From Tridacna crocea (Eukaryota > Mollusca > Bivalvia > Cardiida > Cardiidae), in the NCBI GenBank assembly GCA_943736015.1, contig OX031069.1:24805235-24869234 (forward strand): a stretch of DNA of 64,000 nt. The letters run 5' to 3'. The position numbers and the translations under genes were made by a program. The notes below the pieces were generated by a model, which saw only the letters and a list, made by a program, of their open reading frames with translations, was not told the DNA's origin and did not search any database. Position 1 is the stretch's first letter. Each line of letters opens with the position of its first letter. Positions 13,201 to 20,585 of the stretch are shown piece after piece.

Positions 13201-16200
13201 AAAGCAGAGGTACCAAATCAATTGTCCCAGATATCTGAATTGCAAATAGCACAGCGGAAACTTTCAAGCCTTTGCTTTAACATTAATCTTTGCAAGTTGG
13301 CCTTTTTAACTTCTTGCTCAACGATAAAATGGTAGACTGAAAGCATTTGCAGATTACAAAGTACAGGTGGCCCAAATTCTATTCTTGCTTTCCTGGGGTC
13401 TTCAAATTTCTTCTACCTGAACATTGCACTGTCTTCTTCAAATGCCAGTGGCTGCTTTCCCAGCTTAACTCATTACCAAACGACTGTATTCTAGGCTTGT
13501 TGAAATCAAAAGCATTTGCAAACAACAACAAAAGTGACTGAAAATTTGAAATTTGTTTTGTGAAGGGTAGAAAACATTGTGGGAAAAGGAGAAAATGCTG
13601 GTTTCCAGCATTTTTTTCGTTTTCCCACATTGTTTTTCTAAATGCCTCTTTCTGAGGGTCGTCAAAAGTAGGGATTGTGTGGTAAGGAATTAAACATCAT
13701 GGAAAAATGAGTTTCAGAGGTGTGTGTGGAATGAATCCTGTCAAATGAAAATGACAACCATCAATCTTTAGTAAAAGATTATTGGCCTGACAAAGGAGTC
13801 AAACTAGAAATCTTATAACTGTGAAAGTATTAAAGAAATCTTTGTCAGAGAAGGAGAAAATGCTTGTTACCAGCATATTCTCCTTTTTCCTCAAGGTTTT
13901 CACAGGACTTTTTCCTCTGGGTTGTTAAAACTCAGAACTGTTTGGTAAATAATTAAGAAATCTGATTCAGTAGAAATCTTAAACAAAGACAATGTTTTAC
14001 TTACTGTGGAAAACCCGAATGTCAGCACATTTTTGAAAACCTCTCTTTTCTTTAATATTTTCTACAATCAAAAAAAAGAAAATAAAAAAAGAAATTAAAA
14101 TAAATCTCTTTCAAGTTCTTACATCTCAAACAAGGAAGAAAGAAAGCTTCTGAAAACAGTGCAAGAAAAGGAGAAATTCTGATAACCAGCATTTCCTTAT
14201 TTTCCATACAGCTTTAGCCTATCGAAGGCAAATTCCATCATCTGAGCTATACTGTATCATATCATCAGCAAATGTTTTCAATACAGATAAGCCTAAAATT
14301 TTGTTGTATAGTTGTATCAAGATATACCTACATGTATATGGAATATTATGATGTAGTGGCTTTCCTAATGCTCATACTTACTTTAACCCTTTACTCCATA
14401 GATGCTCATTTCTATGCATTGCTTGTAGGAGCCTTTGGAAAACATTGTGGCAAAAGGTGAAATTGCTCCTGATGAGCAATTTCACCTTTTGTCACAATGT
14501 TTTCTGTGCTATCAAAAGGTGTCATATACACATAAGAAACTGCTTCATCCTTGCTGTTATTTAGCATCAATTAGAGATACCATAGAAATGCCTTATGGGA
14601 TAAAGGGTTAACTTTTTACCATACAATCCCGACTTTTAAACAACCCTGAGAGAGAAAGCTTTGTTTTCTACCCTTCCTAAATCAAATTTAAATTTTGAGA
14701 CACATTTATTTTGTCATGCTAATGCTTCCAATCTGGACCAGTCTAAAATTTTGTAGTTTGGTAAAGAGTTATTAAGCTGTCTGTGAAAATTTGATGTAGC
14801 AAGGGAAGAAAATATAAGACCAAGAAAGTTACTTACACAAAATCGTATTCCTTCAACTTATACAAATTTGAAAAAAAAAAAAAAAAAATACCAATCCTTG
14901 ACAATTTTTGTTGGAAAAAGTAAGAAATTAAAACATATCTTGGTTTAGTGGGTAACTTCACATTTATGAATAGCAGAAAAATATTATTAATACTAGCTTT
15001 TTTATTTCAAGGATACCCTTTACCCCCTGATCTGTACAGGGGTGGGGGGTGGAGTTAAGATTTCATATTTGGAAGTATGACAATGATGAGGTTAAAGCAA
15101 TTCACATTTGATCGTTTGCAGCAAAAAGTCTGTTACTAGTATATCAAGATATTTGTGGGACACTACTGCTTAACGTCATTAAAAAGCTGAAAAGATGGTC
15201 TGAAGTACATGTACTCTGATCGGACATTGTCAAAAGGAACATTTTGTTGTGAAATGGGTTTCTGCGTTTTTTGTACTAGTCGATTTTTCATGTGTGCTAA
15301 TTTATGGATAGGTATTTCTGCATGATATAAAAAAAAAGTCATTAACTCTTTGCCATACAATCCCAACTTTTAACGACCCTGAAAAGGAAAGCTATTGAAA
15401 ACATTGTGGGAAAAGGAGAAAATGCTGGTAACCAGCATTTTCTCCTTTTCCCACAATGTTTTCAACCCTTCCATAGTAAAACTTAAATGTATGATGCACA
15501 TTTACTTTGTCGTCTGCAATGCTTTCAATTTGGACAAGTCCAAAATTTTGTAGTTTGGTAAAGAGTCAAGGGTAATAAGTGATTGTAGCACTATCACTTT
15601 ACACATGACAAATGAATAATTACTGTTTTTTTTTAATCATTCTTCTTGTGTGAAGTCTCATGTGTTACCCAAATTTATTATGTGAATTTCAATATTCTAT
15701 AATGTGAATTACCAACAACTTGCTTGAAAGGAAACACTGTATCATAGCTTATTTTTTTTTACCAATCAAGTTGCAGGGGCTATAATGGCATAAATATTGT
15801 GAGCATTGTTCAGGTTCCAACCGTTCCATCATCATTCACAATCATCAGAGCACAACATAAGGGGAAGTTATGGTATTTTAAATCCAATATCTATCTTTCA
15901 AACCCTATGTTGTTGGTAACGTACTCATTAGAATCTTCTTGATAAAGACGATTCTAAAAAGTACCCATAATGTAGGGTATGGTGGAGAATGACTACTATT
16001 TCTAATTCTAAAATCAAAATCAATCCTTTTACCTGAAGCTCTGACCTGTATTTAATACTACATAGCTACCAATTGTTTGAAGAGGTACCTCAACAAAACC
16101 AAGATTTCATTATCGTTAGGGAAAAGTTGTATCAAATTACCTGTATGGTACGCAGGACGATTTCATACTGGTGAGAATGCTGGGAAAGCGACACCACTGT

Positions 16201-18148
16201 AAACTGCTTCCTGCTGCTTTGACATCCTACATAGATGTTGTCAAAATCTTTCAGGCTTAAATATTCAAAATGATACAAATTAAAGATGCAGAATGCATTT
16301 TTATAGTGGGAAACACGAAAACAAGCTTTCAACAATTTTTAAGTAATACATAAGGCCCTGATTGCTAAATCATATTCCCTGGCTTGCAAACCAGTCTATC
16401 AAATATATATCCTGCAAAACCAACAATTTCCTAAATCACTCACTAAACTCTGAATCAAACCACAACATTTTACACTGAACCTAATTTAACTCATAACCAC
16501 ACAATCCCTACTTTTGACGACCCTGAAAAAGAAGCCTTTAGAAAACATTGTGGGAAAAGGAGAAAATGCTGGTAACCAGCATTTTCTCCTTATCCTACAA
16601 TGTTTTTTTTTTACCCTTCACAAAACAAATTTCAAATTTTCAGTCACTTTTATTTTGTTGTCTGCAAATGCTTTCGATTTGGACAAACCTAAAATTTTGT
16701 TGTTTGGTAATGAGTTAAAATTTTTGCATATGACAACTTAAATAGATTAAAATGATTCAATTTGTTTTTGAGAGGGTAGAAAACAATGTGGGAAAGGAAG
16801 AAAATGCTTCACTAGTTACCTGCACTTTCTCCTTTTCCAAAATTTTTTAAAGAAAGCTTTTTCCTTACGGTCATTAAAACCTTGGAAGTGGGTGGTAATG
16901 AATTAAAATGAAAATTTCAATAGTTAATGAATATTTACCTGGATATTAACGATTTTGCTTCTGACCCTACAGTACAAGGCACTCGTTTGAACCCAAAACG
17001 CAACACACTTTTTCAATCCAGACAAAAGACCTTAACTCTTTAAGCCCTGGAACCTACTTTACTTGTTTTTGTGGACAGTGTAGATCAAGATCAGACTGCA
17101 CAGAACATGCAGTCTGATCTTAGATCTACACTGTCCACTATTTTGTTACATTTTCTGGCCAAAAAAACTTTGGTACAGCAATATTTCACATGTTTTTCCA
17201 ATACCAAATTGTCTCTTGTTTTAATTCAGCACTTCAAGGGTTAATACCAGTATTACCAATATTGTTTTTGAGAGTAGAGCATTTTGAAAAGCAGACTATG
17301 TACATCAAAGACCACAGGCAACTACAGTCGAGAAAGGCTTTTCAATCCTATACCATATAATCCCTAGTTCTAATGATCCTCAGCAGGAAGGCTTTTGAAA
17401 ACATTATGGGAAAAGGAGAAAATGCTGGTAACCAGCATTTTCTCCTCTTCCCATTTTGTTTTCTACCCTGTCATTAAACATAAGTGTATTTGTACTAATT
17501 TTTTACTTTGTTGTCTAAGGATGTTTCTACACTGAAGTGAAAAACATTTTTTGTACAGGAAAGGCTTGTAAAGGGTTTACTATTTTATCAAACAATAAGA
17601 TACTAGCATTAAATTTACCAGAAGTGAATGCATTCTCAGAGTTCTGGATTTGATCATAGGAACTCATCTTTGAAAAACGACACTGTGAGAAAAGGAGAAA
17701 ATGCTGGTATAAAACACTTTCCCCTTTTCCTGCAAGCTTTTCAAGTGTTCTCCCTGGACCCTCAGACTCGTAAAAACTTATGACTGTGTGGTAAGCAGTT
17801 AATCAACTCTTTCCCAAACAATCCCTAGTTTTTACGGCCCTGATAATAGAAGCCCCTTGAAAACATTGTGGGAAAAGGAGAAAATGCTGGTAGCCAGCAT
17901 TTTCTCCTTTTCCCACAATGTTTTCTACCCTGCTGGAAACAAATTTCAATTTTCTGTTCACGTTTCCTTTGTCGCCTGCAAGTGTTTTCAATTTAGACCA
18001 GTCTAAAATTTTGTCATTTGGAAATGAGTTAAGGTCAAAATCCTCACCATTTTTCATACTGATCATTCTGAATGTAAAGCCCTGTGACATTCCTCAACCA
18101 GTCTTCTAGCTTCAACACCTCTCCAAATAATTTGTACAGAATGTCCAT
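917..18148 (-). CDS. TERT: Telomerase reverse transcriptase, N-terminal part (9 exons, 3' end off window)
   Basis: Nine exons join without a phase break into 741 codons. Segments are 18148-18048, 16255-16141, 14061-14005, 13195-13089, 12054-11969, 8159-6956, 5480-5298, 2702-2632 and 1217-917. TERT copies telomeric DNA from its RNA template in the nucleus. Residues 1 to about 165 match the TEN domain: VLTFGFSTISD corresponds to vertebrate NVLAFGFALLD, followed by YPNTSVKVLQSSSWKALL, WIGDETMLYMLEHL and TGTPVYELW. Residues 165-615 are a low-complexity linker, roughly three times the vertebrate length, with ten 10-residue repeats (about 248-347) and a bipartite basic NLS (about 501-519, CKRKR...KKRK). 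Residues 618-741 begin the RNA-binding domain: LPRKKIMYNVN, EKIPKSALVSRFK and the block ending ILPVLSQFLKNLQ. The T, CP and QFP motifs and the RT domain should lie left of the window. Recognition is from remembered family alignments; no search was run. Confidence 0.92.
1502..1731 (+). mobile_element. Family A MITE
   Basis: In TERT intron 8. Full-length hairpin with a GGTAACC centre. The right TTAA is kept; the left end is eroded. Confidence 0.85.
1856..2154. mobile_element. Mirror copy of family A (two right halves)
   Basis: The left arm is the complement of the usual right half (CCAAATTGAAAGCAT...GCAGACGACAAAATAAA), the hairpin follows, then a normal right half ends at GTAAGAGTTAA. The element is therefore one long imperfect palindrome. 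Confidence 0.7.
2212..2436 (+). mobile_element. Family A MITE
   Basis: The hairpin lacks a few bases of the centre (AATGGTAACCAGCATT). The right TTAA is kept, and the left end reads AACCCTTTT. Confidence 0.85.
2632..2702 (-). CDS. TERT: TERT exon 8
   Basis: 71 nt, acceptor TTTACCTGCAG, donor TCAG|GTAAAA. It encodes PMVILPRKKIMYNVNIREKI then PKS. This resembles the block before the vertebrate RNA-binding domain in which a FLYS-like motif precedes (E)RLPKSFLLNRL. Phase fits exons 7 and 9 only in this frame. Confidence 0.87.
2970..3201 (-). mobile_element. Family A MITE, diverged
   Basis: The left arm is degraded. The right terminus GGTAAAGGGTTAA shares its TTAA with the next element. Confidence 0.7.
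3198..3425 (-). mobile_element. Family B MITE
   Basis: Intact TTAACCCTTTCCC and GGGAAAGGGTTAA ends. Hairpin CACTGTGGGAAAAGGAGAAA with centre CTCGTAACGAG. It abuts the previous copy through one shared TTAA. Confidence 0.9.
3569..3935. mobile_element. Possible small TIR repeat
   Basis: AGCGGTGTGGAATT at one end and its diverged inverse AATTGCACACCCCTGCT at the other. The motif GGACAAGT or its complement recurs inside. Not a family I can name. Confidence 0.4.
3962..4190 (+). mobile_element. Family A MITE, intact example
   Basis: 229 bp from TTAA to TTAA. Left TIR TTAACCCTTTACCAAACAAT, right TIR CTCGTTTGGTAAAGGGTTAA. The hairpin arm GTGGGAAAAGGAGAAAATGC meets its inverse at TGGTAACCA. No protein is encoded, so an autonomous relative must supply the transposase. 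The right TTAA is shared with the next copy. Confidence 0.93.
4187..4415 (+). mobile_element. Family A MITE, intact
   Basis: 229 bp, ends TTAACCCATTACCACTCAAT and GGTAATGAGTTAA, with a perfect hairpin. Joined head to tail to the previous copy. Confidence 0.93.
4490..4530 (-). repeat. SINE fragment (tRNA-like B box)
   Basis: On the minus strand, GGTTCGAATCCCCCCACTTG resembles a Pol III B box plus acceptor stem. Too short to classify. Confidence 0.35.
4611..4843 (+). mobile_element. Family A MITE, intact ends
   Basis: TTAACTCTTTACCAAACAAT to GGGTAAAGAGTTAA. The hairpin has a few mismatches. Confidence 0.9.
4860..5027 (+). mobile_element. Family A fragment
   Basis: Hairpin remnant plus right half, ending GGTAAAGAGTTAG. 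Confidence 0.6.
5026..5235 (+). mobile_element. Family A MITE, diverged
   Basis: Left end TTAGACCTTTACCAAAGAAT, good hairpin, right end eroded. It lies 63 bp from TERT exon 7. Confidence 0.75.
5298..5480 (-). CDS. TERT: TERT exon 7
   Basis: 183 nt, acceptor TTTATTTCAG, donor TTTTAA|GTGAGT. It encodes ILEDKEQGLQNTEGKVEVEH through KASDYTFKPF, still linker-like with no domain I recognise. Placement rests on splice sites and on joining phase with exons 6 and 8. Confidence 0.85.
5607..5829 (+). mobile_element. Family A MITE, intact
   Basis: TTAACTCTTTACCACACAAT to GGTAGCGAGTTAA. Perfect hairpin with GGTAACC. Confidence 0.92.
5968..6198 (+). mobile_element. Family A MITE
   Basis: TTAACCCTTTCAGAAAAAAA to GGTAAAGGATTAA. 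Hairpin partly mismatched. Confidence 0.85.
6452..6476. repeat. Poly-C run followed by (CA)n
   Basis: About 19 consecutive C then CACACACA. Its length is probably unstable and poorly sequenced. Confidence 0.85.
6487..6704 (-). mobile_element. Family A MITE
   Basis: Left TTAACTTATTACCAAACAAC kept, truncated at GGGATTGTG on the right. Confidence 0.85.
6705..6865 (+). mobile_element. Family A MITE, left end missing
   Basis: Diverged hairpin plus right half ending GGTAAAGGGTTAA, 91 bp from the TERT exon 6 donor. Confidence 0.7.
6956..8159 (-). CDS. TERT: TERT exon 6: end of TEN and giant linker
   Basis: 1204 nt (400 full codons), acceptor ACTTTCAG|GTACTCC, donor GGCA|GTATAT; the alternative read-through ends at a stop at 6916. 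It opens TPVYELWSFEKG (human GPPLYQLGAAT) and then becomes low-complexity, rich in K, S, D and E. A 30-bp minisatellite encoding ten 10-residue repeats (xDGKLxDVAx) runs 7884-7585. A bipartite basic NLS encoded near 7125-7069 suits nuclear import. A linker this long in a single exon is unusual for TERT. Confidence 0.9.
7585..7884 (-). repeat. TERT: 30-bp coding minisatellite in the TERT linker
   Basis: Exactly 300 bp, ten in-frame 30-bp units. The units read TNGKVQNMAL, TDGKVLDVVA, NDGKVADIVR, TDGISLDVVE, DDGTLSYMAT, SKEKLLDVAE, GDRRLKDNAA, SYGKLTDMTA, SDGNFLDVAA and SNGKLQNKEP. No indel disturbs the period, although units differ at most positions, so the array is old and its frame has been kept. 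Confidence 0.9.
8268..8318 (-). mobile_element. Family A/B right-half fragment
   Basis: CCAAATTCAAAGCATTTGCA is the inverted subterminal region, cut off by the next element. Confidence 0.6.
8319..8493 (+). mobile_element. Family B MITE with half hairpin
   Basis: TTAAGCCTTTCCCAAACAAG to GGGAAAGGGTTAA. One hairpin arm is deleted, shortening it to 175 bp. Confidence 0.85.
8520..8640. mobile_element. Family A hairpin remnant
   Basis: The arms AAAGTGGGAAAAGGAGAAAA and their inverse survive around GGTTACC. The ends are eroded. Confidence 0.65.
8795..9021 (+). mobile_element. Family A MITE
   Basis: TTAACCCTTTACAAAACAAT start, perfect hairpin, right end GGTAAAGGTAAA (TTAA lost). Confidence 0.9.
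9268..9560 (-). repeat. SINE-like repeat, minus strand
   Basis: On the minus strand the tail reads AAAGTGGCGTTAAACTCTAA, the common molluscan SINE tail; the plus strand shows the CATATCATGGCGGTCGG complement. The tRNA-related head near 9460-9545 (GAGTCTGATAAGTGACAAGC) is diverged. Confidence 0.6.
9717..9946 (-). mobile_element. Family A MITE
   Basis: TTAACTCTTACGCAATGACA left end, good hairpin, right end GGTAAAGAGTCA. Confidence 0.88.
10080..10290 (+). mobile_element. Family A MITE, strongly diverged
   Basis: Hairpin remnant GTGGGCAAAGGAGAAAATGG and a recognisable right half (TTTGTCGTCTGCAAAAGCTT). Confidence 0.6.
10394..10599 (+). mobile_element. Family A MITE
   Basis: TTAACCCTTCACCACACAAT start, perfect hairpin, about 20 bp deleted in the right half. 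Confidence 0.9.
10596..10785 (+). mobile_element. Family A MITE, diverged
   Basis: Starts from the TTAA of the preceding copy. The hairpin is imperfect and the right terminus lost. Confidence 0.65.
10788..11016 (+). mobile_element. Family A MITE, intact
   Basis: 229 bp, TTAACCCATTACCACACAAT to GGTAAAGGGTTAA, near-perfect hairpin. Confidence 0.93.
11037..11165 (+). mobile_element. Family A MITE, right half missing
   Basis: AACCCTTTATAAATGG start and a diverged hairpin, cut by the following copy. Confidence 0.6.
11174..11402 (-). mobile_element. Family A MITE
   Basis: Perfect hairpin and GGTAATGGGTTAA terminus. The left TTAA has mutated. Confidence 0.9.
11540..11765. repeat. Two-unit tandem repeat with internal hairpins
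   Basis: Two units about 125 bp apart each carry GAGTTTTGYTCGRGATCAGA and, after about 20 bp, the inverse GTCTGATCTTGAACAAAA. The family is unknown to me. Confidence 0.7.
11969..12054 (-). CDS. TERT: TERT exon 5
   Basis: 86 nt, with a strong pyrimidine tract before TTTCAG and donor ACTG|GTAATA. It encodes IGDETMLYMLEHLSIFMEVR then PTCFVQLT, equivalent to human [27 protein letters not shown]. This ends the TEN core. Confidence 0.93.
12127..12355 (+). mobile_element. Family B MITE, intact
   Basis: TTAACTCTTTCCCAAACAAG to TGGGAAAGAGTTTAA, hairpin centre GCTCGTAACGAGC. It lies 72 bp upstream of TERT exon 5. Confidence 0.92.
12640..12894 (+). mobile_element. Family A MITE with a flanking fragment
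   Basis: A short right-arm fragment (CATTTTCTCCTTTTCCCACA) precedes a nearly full copy starting at about 12666 and ending GGGAAAGGGTTAA. Confidence 0.85.
12905..12948 (-). mobile_element. Family A terminal fragment
   Basis: GGGTCATAAAAACCAGGGAT then AGTAAAGGGTTA, only the last 44 bp of a copy. Confidence 0.65.
13089..13195 (-). CDS. TERT: TERT exon 4
   Basis: 107 nt, acceptor GCTTTCACAG, donor ATG|GTATGT. It encodes ISDNPNASTWQNIESKYPNT and SVKVLQSSSWKALLT, matching the TEN segment [20 protein letters not shown] of human TERT. The final two bases make a tryptophan codon with exon 5. Confidence 0.92.
13465..13693 (-). mobile_element. Family A MITE, intact ends
   Basis: TTAACTCATTACCAAACGAC to GGTAAGGAATTAA. 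Hairpin with a small T expansion. Confidence 0.9.
13840..13955 (-). mobile_element. Family A half copy
   Basis: Hairpin plus the CACACAATCCC-type half only, ending GGTAAATAATTAA, 50 bp from TERT exon 3. Confidence 0.7.
14005..14061 (-). CDS. TERT: TERT exon 3
   Basis: 57 nt, in phase at both ends, acceptor TTGATTGTAG, donor CA|GTAAGT. It encodes KILKKREVFKNVLTFGFST, matching the most conserved TEN block (human LCERGAKNVLAFGFALLD). Confidence 0.92.
14130..14312 (+). mobile_element. Family A MITE, old
   Basis: Diverged hairpin around GATAACCAGC and right half ATCAGCAAATGTTTTCAATA. Confidence 0.6.
14383..14611 (+). mobile_element. Family C MITE, intact
   Basis: 229 bp, TTAACCCTTTACTCCATAGA to GGGATAAAGGGTTAA, hairpin arm GGCAAAAGGTGAAATTGCTC with centre CTGATGAG. 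The flank after the hairpin (GTGTCATATACACATAAGAA) is unique to this family. Confidence 0.92.
14608..14772 (+). mobile_element. Family A MITE lacking the hairpin
   Basis: Shares TTAA with the family C copy. Left and right arms are joined directly at TTGTTTTCTACCC, so the hairpin arms and centre are deleted. Confidence 0.85.
15342..15568 (+). mobile_element. Family A MITE
   Basis: TTAACTCTTTGCCATACAAT to GGTAAAGAGTCA, perfect hairpin. Confidence 0.92.
15896..15982. repeat. Diverged hairpin element (family G)
   Basis: AAACCCTATGTTGT...ATTAGAATC and its inverse GATTCTAAAAAGTACCCATA. Same family as the sharper hairpin at 23712. Confidence 0.65.
16141..16255 (-). CDS. TERT: TERT exon 2
   Basis: 115 nt, acceptor TATTTAAG|C, donor CAG|GTAATT. 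It completes a cysteine codon and encodes LKDFDNIYVGCQSSRKQF then residues through VLRTIQ. It belongs to the TEN domain, in the region before the GQ motif. The phase joins exons 1 and 3 exactly. Confidence 0.85.
16486..16718 (+). mobile_element. Family A MITE, intact ends
   Basis: TTAACTCATAACCACACAAT to GGTAATGAGTTAA, with a T expansion beside the hairpin. Confidence 0.92.
16727..16907 (-). mobile_element. Family A MITE, diverged
   Basis: Decayed hairpin, right end GGTAATGAATTAA. Confidence 0.65.
17032..17244. mobile_element. Family D MITE, intact
   Basis: 213 bp, TTAACTCTTTAAGCCCTGGA to CACTTCAAGGGTTAA. Hairpin 17071-17138: the arm GTGGACAGTGTAGATCAAGA continues to AGACTGCA and meets its inverse after a short loop. 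Confidence 0.88.
17340..17580 (+). mobile_element. Family A MITE, diverged ends
   Basis: Strong hairpin with GGTAACC. Left end ATACCATATAATCCC, right end GTAAAGGGTTTA. Confidence 0.75.
17580..17802 (-). mobile_element. Family A MITE, old
   Basis: Diverged throughout. GAGAAAAGGAGAAAATGCTG and the terminus GGTAAGCAGTTAA survive. Confidence 0.65.
17803..18032 (+). mobile_element. Family A MITE at the TERT exon 1 donor
   Basis: CAACTCTTTCCCAAACAATC to GGAAATGAGTTAA with a perfect hairpin. Its right TTAA ends 15 bp from the first base of exon 1 (minus strand), immediately behind the donor. Confidence 0.92.
18048..18148 (-). CDS. TERT: TERT exon 1 (start codon)
   Basis: It encodes 33 residues plus two bases (MDILYKLFGEVLKLEDWLRN...). 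The start is the ATG whose complement lies at 18146-18148, because the following residues align with LLRSHYREVLPLATFVRRL near the vertebrate N-terminus. The donor is ATG|GTGAGG. An AG at 18161-18162 (GAGCAG|AGGACAC) just upstream could be a 5' UTR acceptor, so an extra leader exon is possible. Confidence 0.83.
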
Positions 18149-18189
18149 ATTGTGTCCTCTGCTCATAAAGGTTCCAAGAAAGCATAAAC

Positions 18190-18270
18190 CAAGAGATTTG
18201 ATGACCCCGAGAGAGAAGGCTTCTGAAAGCATGGGAAATTAAAAAAATAGTCCACTGGTAACCAATGTCT
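18190..18270 (+). mobile_element. Family A fragment in the TERT leader region
   Basis: GAGAGAGAAGGCTTCTGAAA then a wrecked hairpin. It lies 40-120 bp upstream of the start codon. Confidence 0.55.
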
Positions 18271-18279
18271 TCTAACTTT

Positions 18280-18511
18280 TAACCCTTTACCACACAATGA
18301 CAACTTTATACGACCCTGAGAGAGAAGACTTTAGAAAACATTTTAGGAAAAGGAGAAAATGCTGGTAACAAGCATTTTCTCCTTTTCCCGCAATGTTTTC
18401 TACCCTTCGGATCTATAGCAAATTTTAATTTTTCAGTCACATTTATTTTTTCGTCTGCAAATGCTCTCAATTTGGACCTGTCCAAAAATTTGTTGTTTGG
18501 TAAAGACTTAA
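18280..18511 (+). mobile_element. Family A MITE upstream of TERT
   Basis: TTAACCCTTTACCACACAAT to GGTAAAGACTTAA, hairpin with one mismatch at the centre. It begins 132 bp upstream of the TERT ATG, so it lies in the leader, first intron or core promoter. Confidence 0.92.
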
Positions 18512-19236
18512 AGGAAATTATTAACCCCACATTTAGATCTATTATACTGTCTGCAAATCCTTTTAATAATGGATCTGTCCCAAACTTTGCTACGCGACTG
18601 TGCTAGGCCTATATGCCAAATCATTAAAAGTAAAATTAAATTCAAGTAGTCTACTTGCAACAAACCAAAAAAAAGTCGTTTTAAGCAGCTGGACCAAGCT
18701 ATCTACTGAATATGCGCGAGGCAGAGCTGTATTTCGCCTAACTTGAAATGTAGGGCGAATTTTCTTCGGACGAGTTTCACTCATGGCGAATATTGCCTCC
18801 GGACGATTTGTATTTGGCGCCAGATTGTCAGCAGGATTCAATATGTCAAGGAGTAGAAAGCATAATGACGGAGTTAGTTTAAAGATAAAATTTCAATCTA
18901 GAACGAATATAATAATGACAAACGCTTGAAATCCAAAGCTGTTTTCAGTTACTTTGGACAAATGTGTTCTTGTTCCATAACTTGCCTGCTGAGTTGTTGT
19001 TGTTGTAGATCTAGGCCCAAACCTACATGTACTTTGAAGTTTGATCGTGCAGACGACTGACGAAATATCAAACAGGTTTCTTCTTTTGCAGGTAGATCTA
19101 TAACATATCATGGCATAATGATCTTTTGATTTAGAAATGCCTGTTGCTTTCCAGTAGATCTATATTGATCAATTAAGCGACTGACTCGATTATCAACTTT
19201 TATCTCTTGGCAAGATTTGGCAGGCGCGACTTGTAG
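18512..19236 (-). promoter_or_regulatory. Candidate TERT promoter/leader region
   Basis: Upstream of TERT on the minus strand. The part at 18590-18860 is richer in CpG than its surroundings and contains one short open frame (MSETRPKKIRPTFQVRRN...), which may be leader sequence. No TATA box or initiator could be fixed, so this is a positional inference. Confidence 0.3.
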
Positions 19237-19545
19237 TGTAAGGGAAGTAACTCTGATATGCATTTTTAATTGCAAATACGAGTTACCTATATTGAATGGC
19301 ACAGCCAAAGTACTATGTTTGATATATCATTTATGGCGAGAAAATTGGGATAAAATTTTTAAAGAGGCCATGAATTGTGTAATGATATGCCCGTTTTTAG
19401 ATAAATACAAGCCCCGCCCCCGGATTCGCAGTTTTATCCAATGTAGGTTGCAATTCTTAGAAACGCGTCAGATATTGTCTAAGGGAAGTAACTCATGGAA
19501 TCGTATTTGATTCTGAATAGGAGTTACTTCGCTTCCATACGGAAA
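19237..19545. mobile_element. TIR element with GGGAAGTAACTC motif
   Basis: TAAGGGAAGTAACTCTGATA at the left, repeated at 19480, and the inverse GGAGTTACTTCGCTTCC at the right. Similar motifs are common in molluscan DNA as I recall; class uncertain. Confidence 0.5.
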
Positions 19546-19749
19546 ACGCCAGAGAAATCGTCATGAGAAAATTATTTTTCGAATATGTTATCATGACCAT
19601 TTCAACCCCTAGTGTAAAATAACCGCTTTGGATACCAGATGGCACTGTTTAAGATGTTTCCGTGTTAAAGATATAAATTACCGCTGATAAAATCGATCTT
19701 ACTTACAAGTATTTGACCAATCAGAAAACCTTCCCGAAACAGCAGACTG

Positions 19750-20172
19750 TACAGGGATGTTCATCTTTGCAAGCCAAGGCCGACGATTCACTACGTTACT
19801 CTACCCTTGGCGGATCGAGCTTGATTTTTACGTTCACCCGATAAGCTTTTTCATTGGATGCAGCCAGCTCTAGCTGCAATAAATGAAATCGCTTGTAGCT
19901 CATTTCATCTTTGATAAAAATAGAACAAGGTCTCTACCTTTCGAATAAAAGGTAAAATGGAAACCCACGTGGATGTCTGCTTATCGCTTCATGTGTATTC
20001 GTAAGCAGTTTGTAAAGCGATATTTCATTTGCTTTTAGAAACATGATGTAAAGGGGAGTAATAACCAGCATCCAATAGAGGGCGCATCGCAGGAATCTCG
20101 AAATCGGGCTCAATCAGCCGAGGTAAGATCCACGTAGTGATCGTAACCTTGGCTCGCGAAGATGAGGGATGT
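19750..20172. mobile_element. TIR element, about 420 bp
   Basis: The left end GGGATGTTCATCTTTGCAAG then CCAAGG..CACTACG is mirrored by CGTAGTGATCGTAACCTTGG then CGAAGATGAGGGATGTT. Inner inverted pieces are also present. No coding capacity. Confidence 0.7.
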
Positions 20173-20290
20173 TATGGAAGCTGGAAGCTCATTCTGGTAT
20201 GCTATTTGAAAATAACGAAGGTCGTTTGAATGAGAGACTGTTTAGGAAAGGGAGAACTTGTTTAGATCAAACATTCCATAACCTGAATAT

Positions 20291-20500
20291 CTTTAATCCA
20301 TTACCAAACAAACCCGTGTTTTAAGGAATCTGAAGAAGACAGATTTTGAAAACATAACTGGAAAGGGAGGACATGCCGATAACTAGCATTTTCTCATTTT
20401 CTCACAGTTTCTTTTTACCCACATAAAGAAAAATTACATTATTTGAGCCATATCTGAATTGTCGTCTACAAATCGTTTCAATTCGCAATTTTATTGCAAG
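20291..20500 (+). mobile_element. Family A MITE, old
   Basis: TTAATCCATTACCAAACAAA start, worn hairpin, right end lost. Confidence 0.65.
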
Positions 20501-20585
20501 AAACACTGTAAATGCTTGACCAGACTAGACCGTATAAGAACCCATTTATTCTGAACGTTGTTTGGTTCTTCTAATTTTCATCTTA

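Noticed and set aside
18590-18841. Minus-strand open frame MSETRPKKIRPTFQVRRN... upstream of TERT
   Set aside because: Considered as an upstream TERT coding exon. TERT already has a well-placed start in exon 1, and no splice junction from this frame to exon 1 could be shown. Left as possible leader or promoter sequence.
19217-19510. 97-codon plus-strand open frame MAGATCSVREV...
   Set aside because: It overlaps a TIR element with two copies of GGGAAGTAACTC; not a gene.
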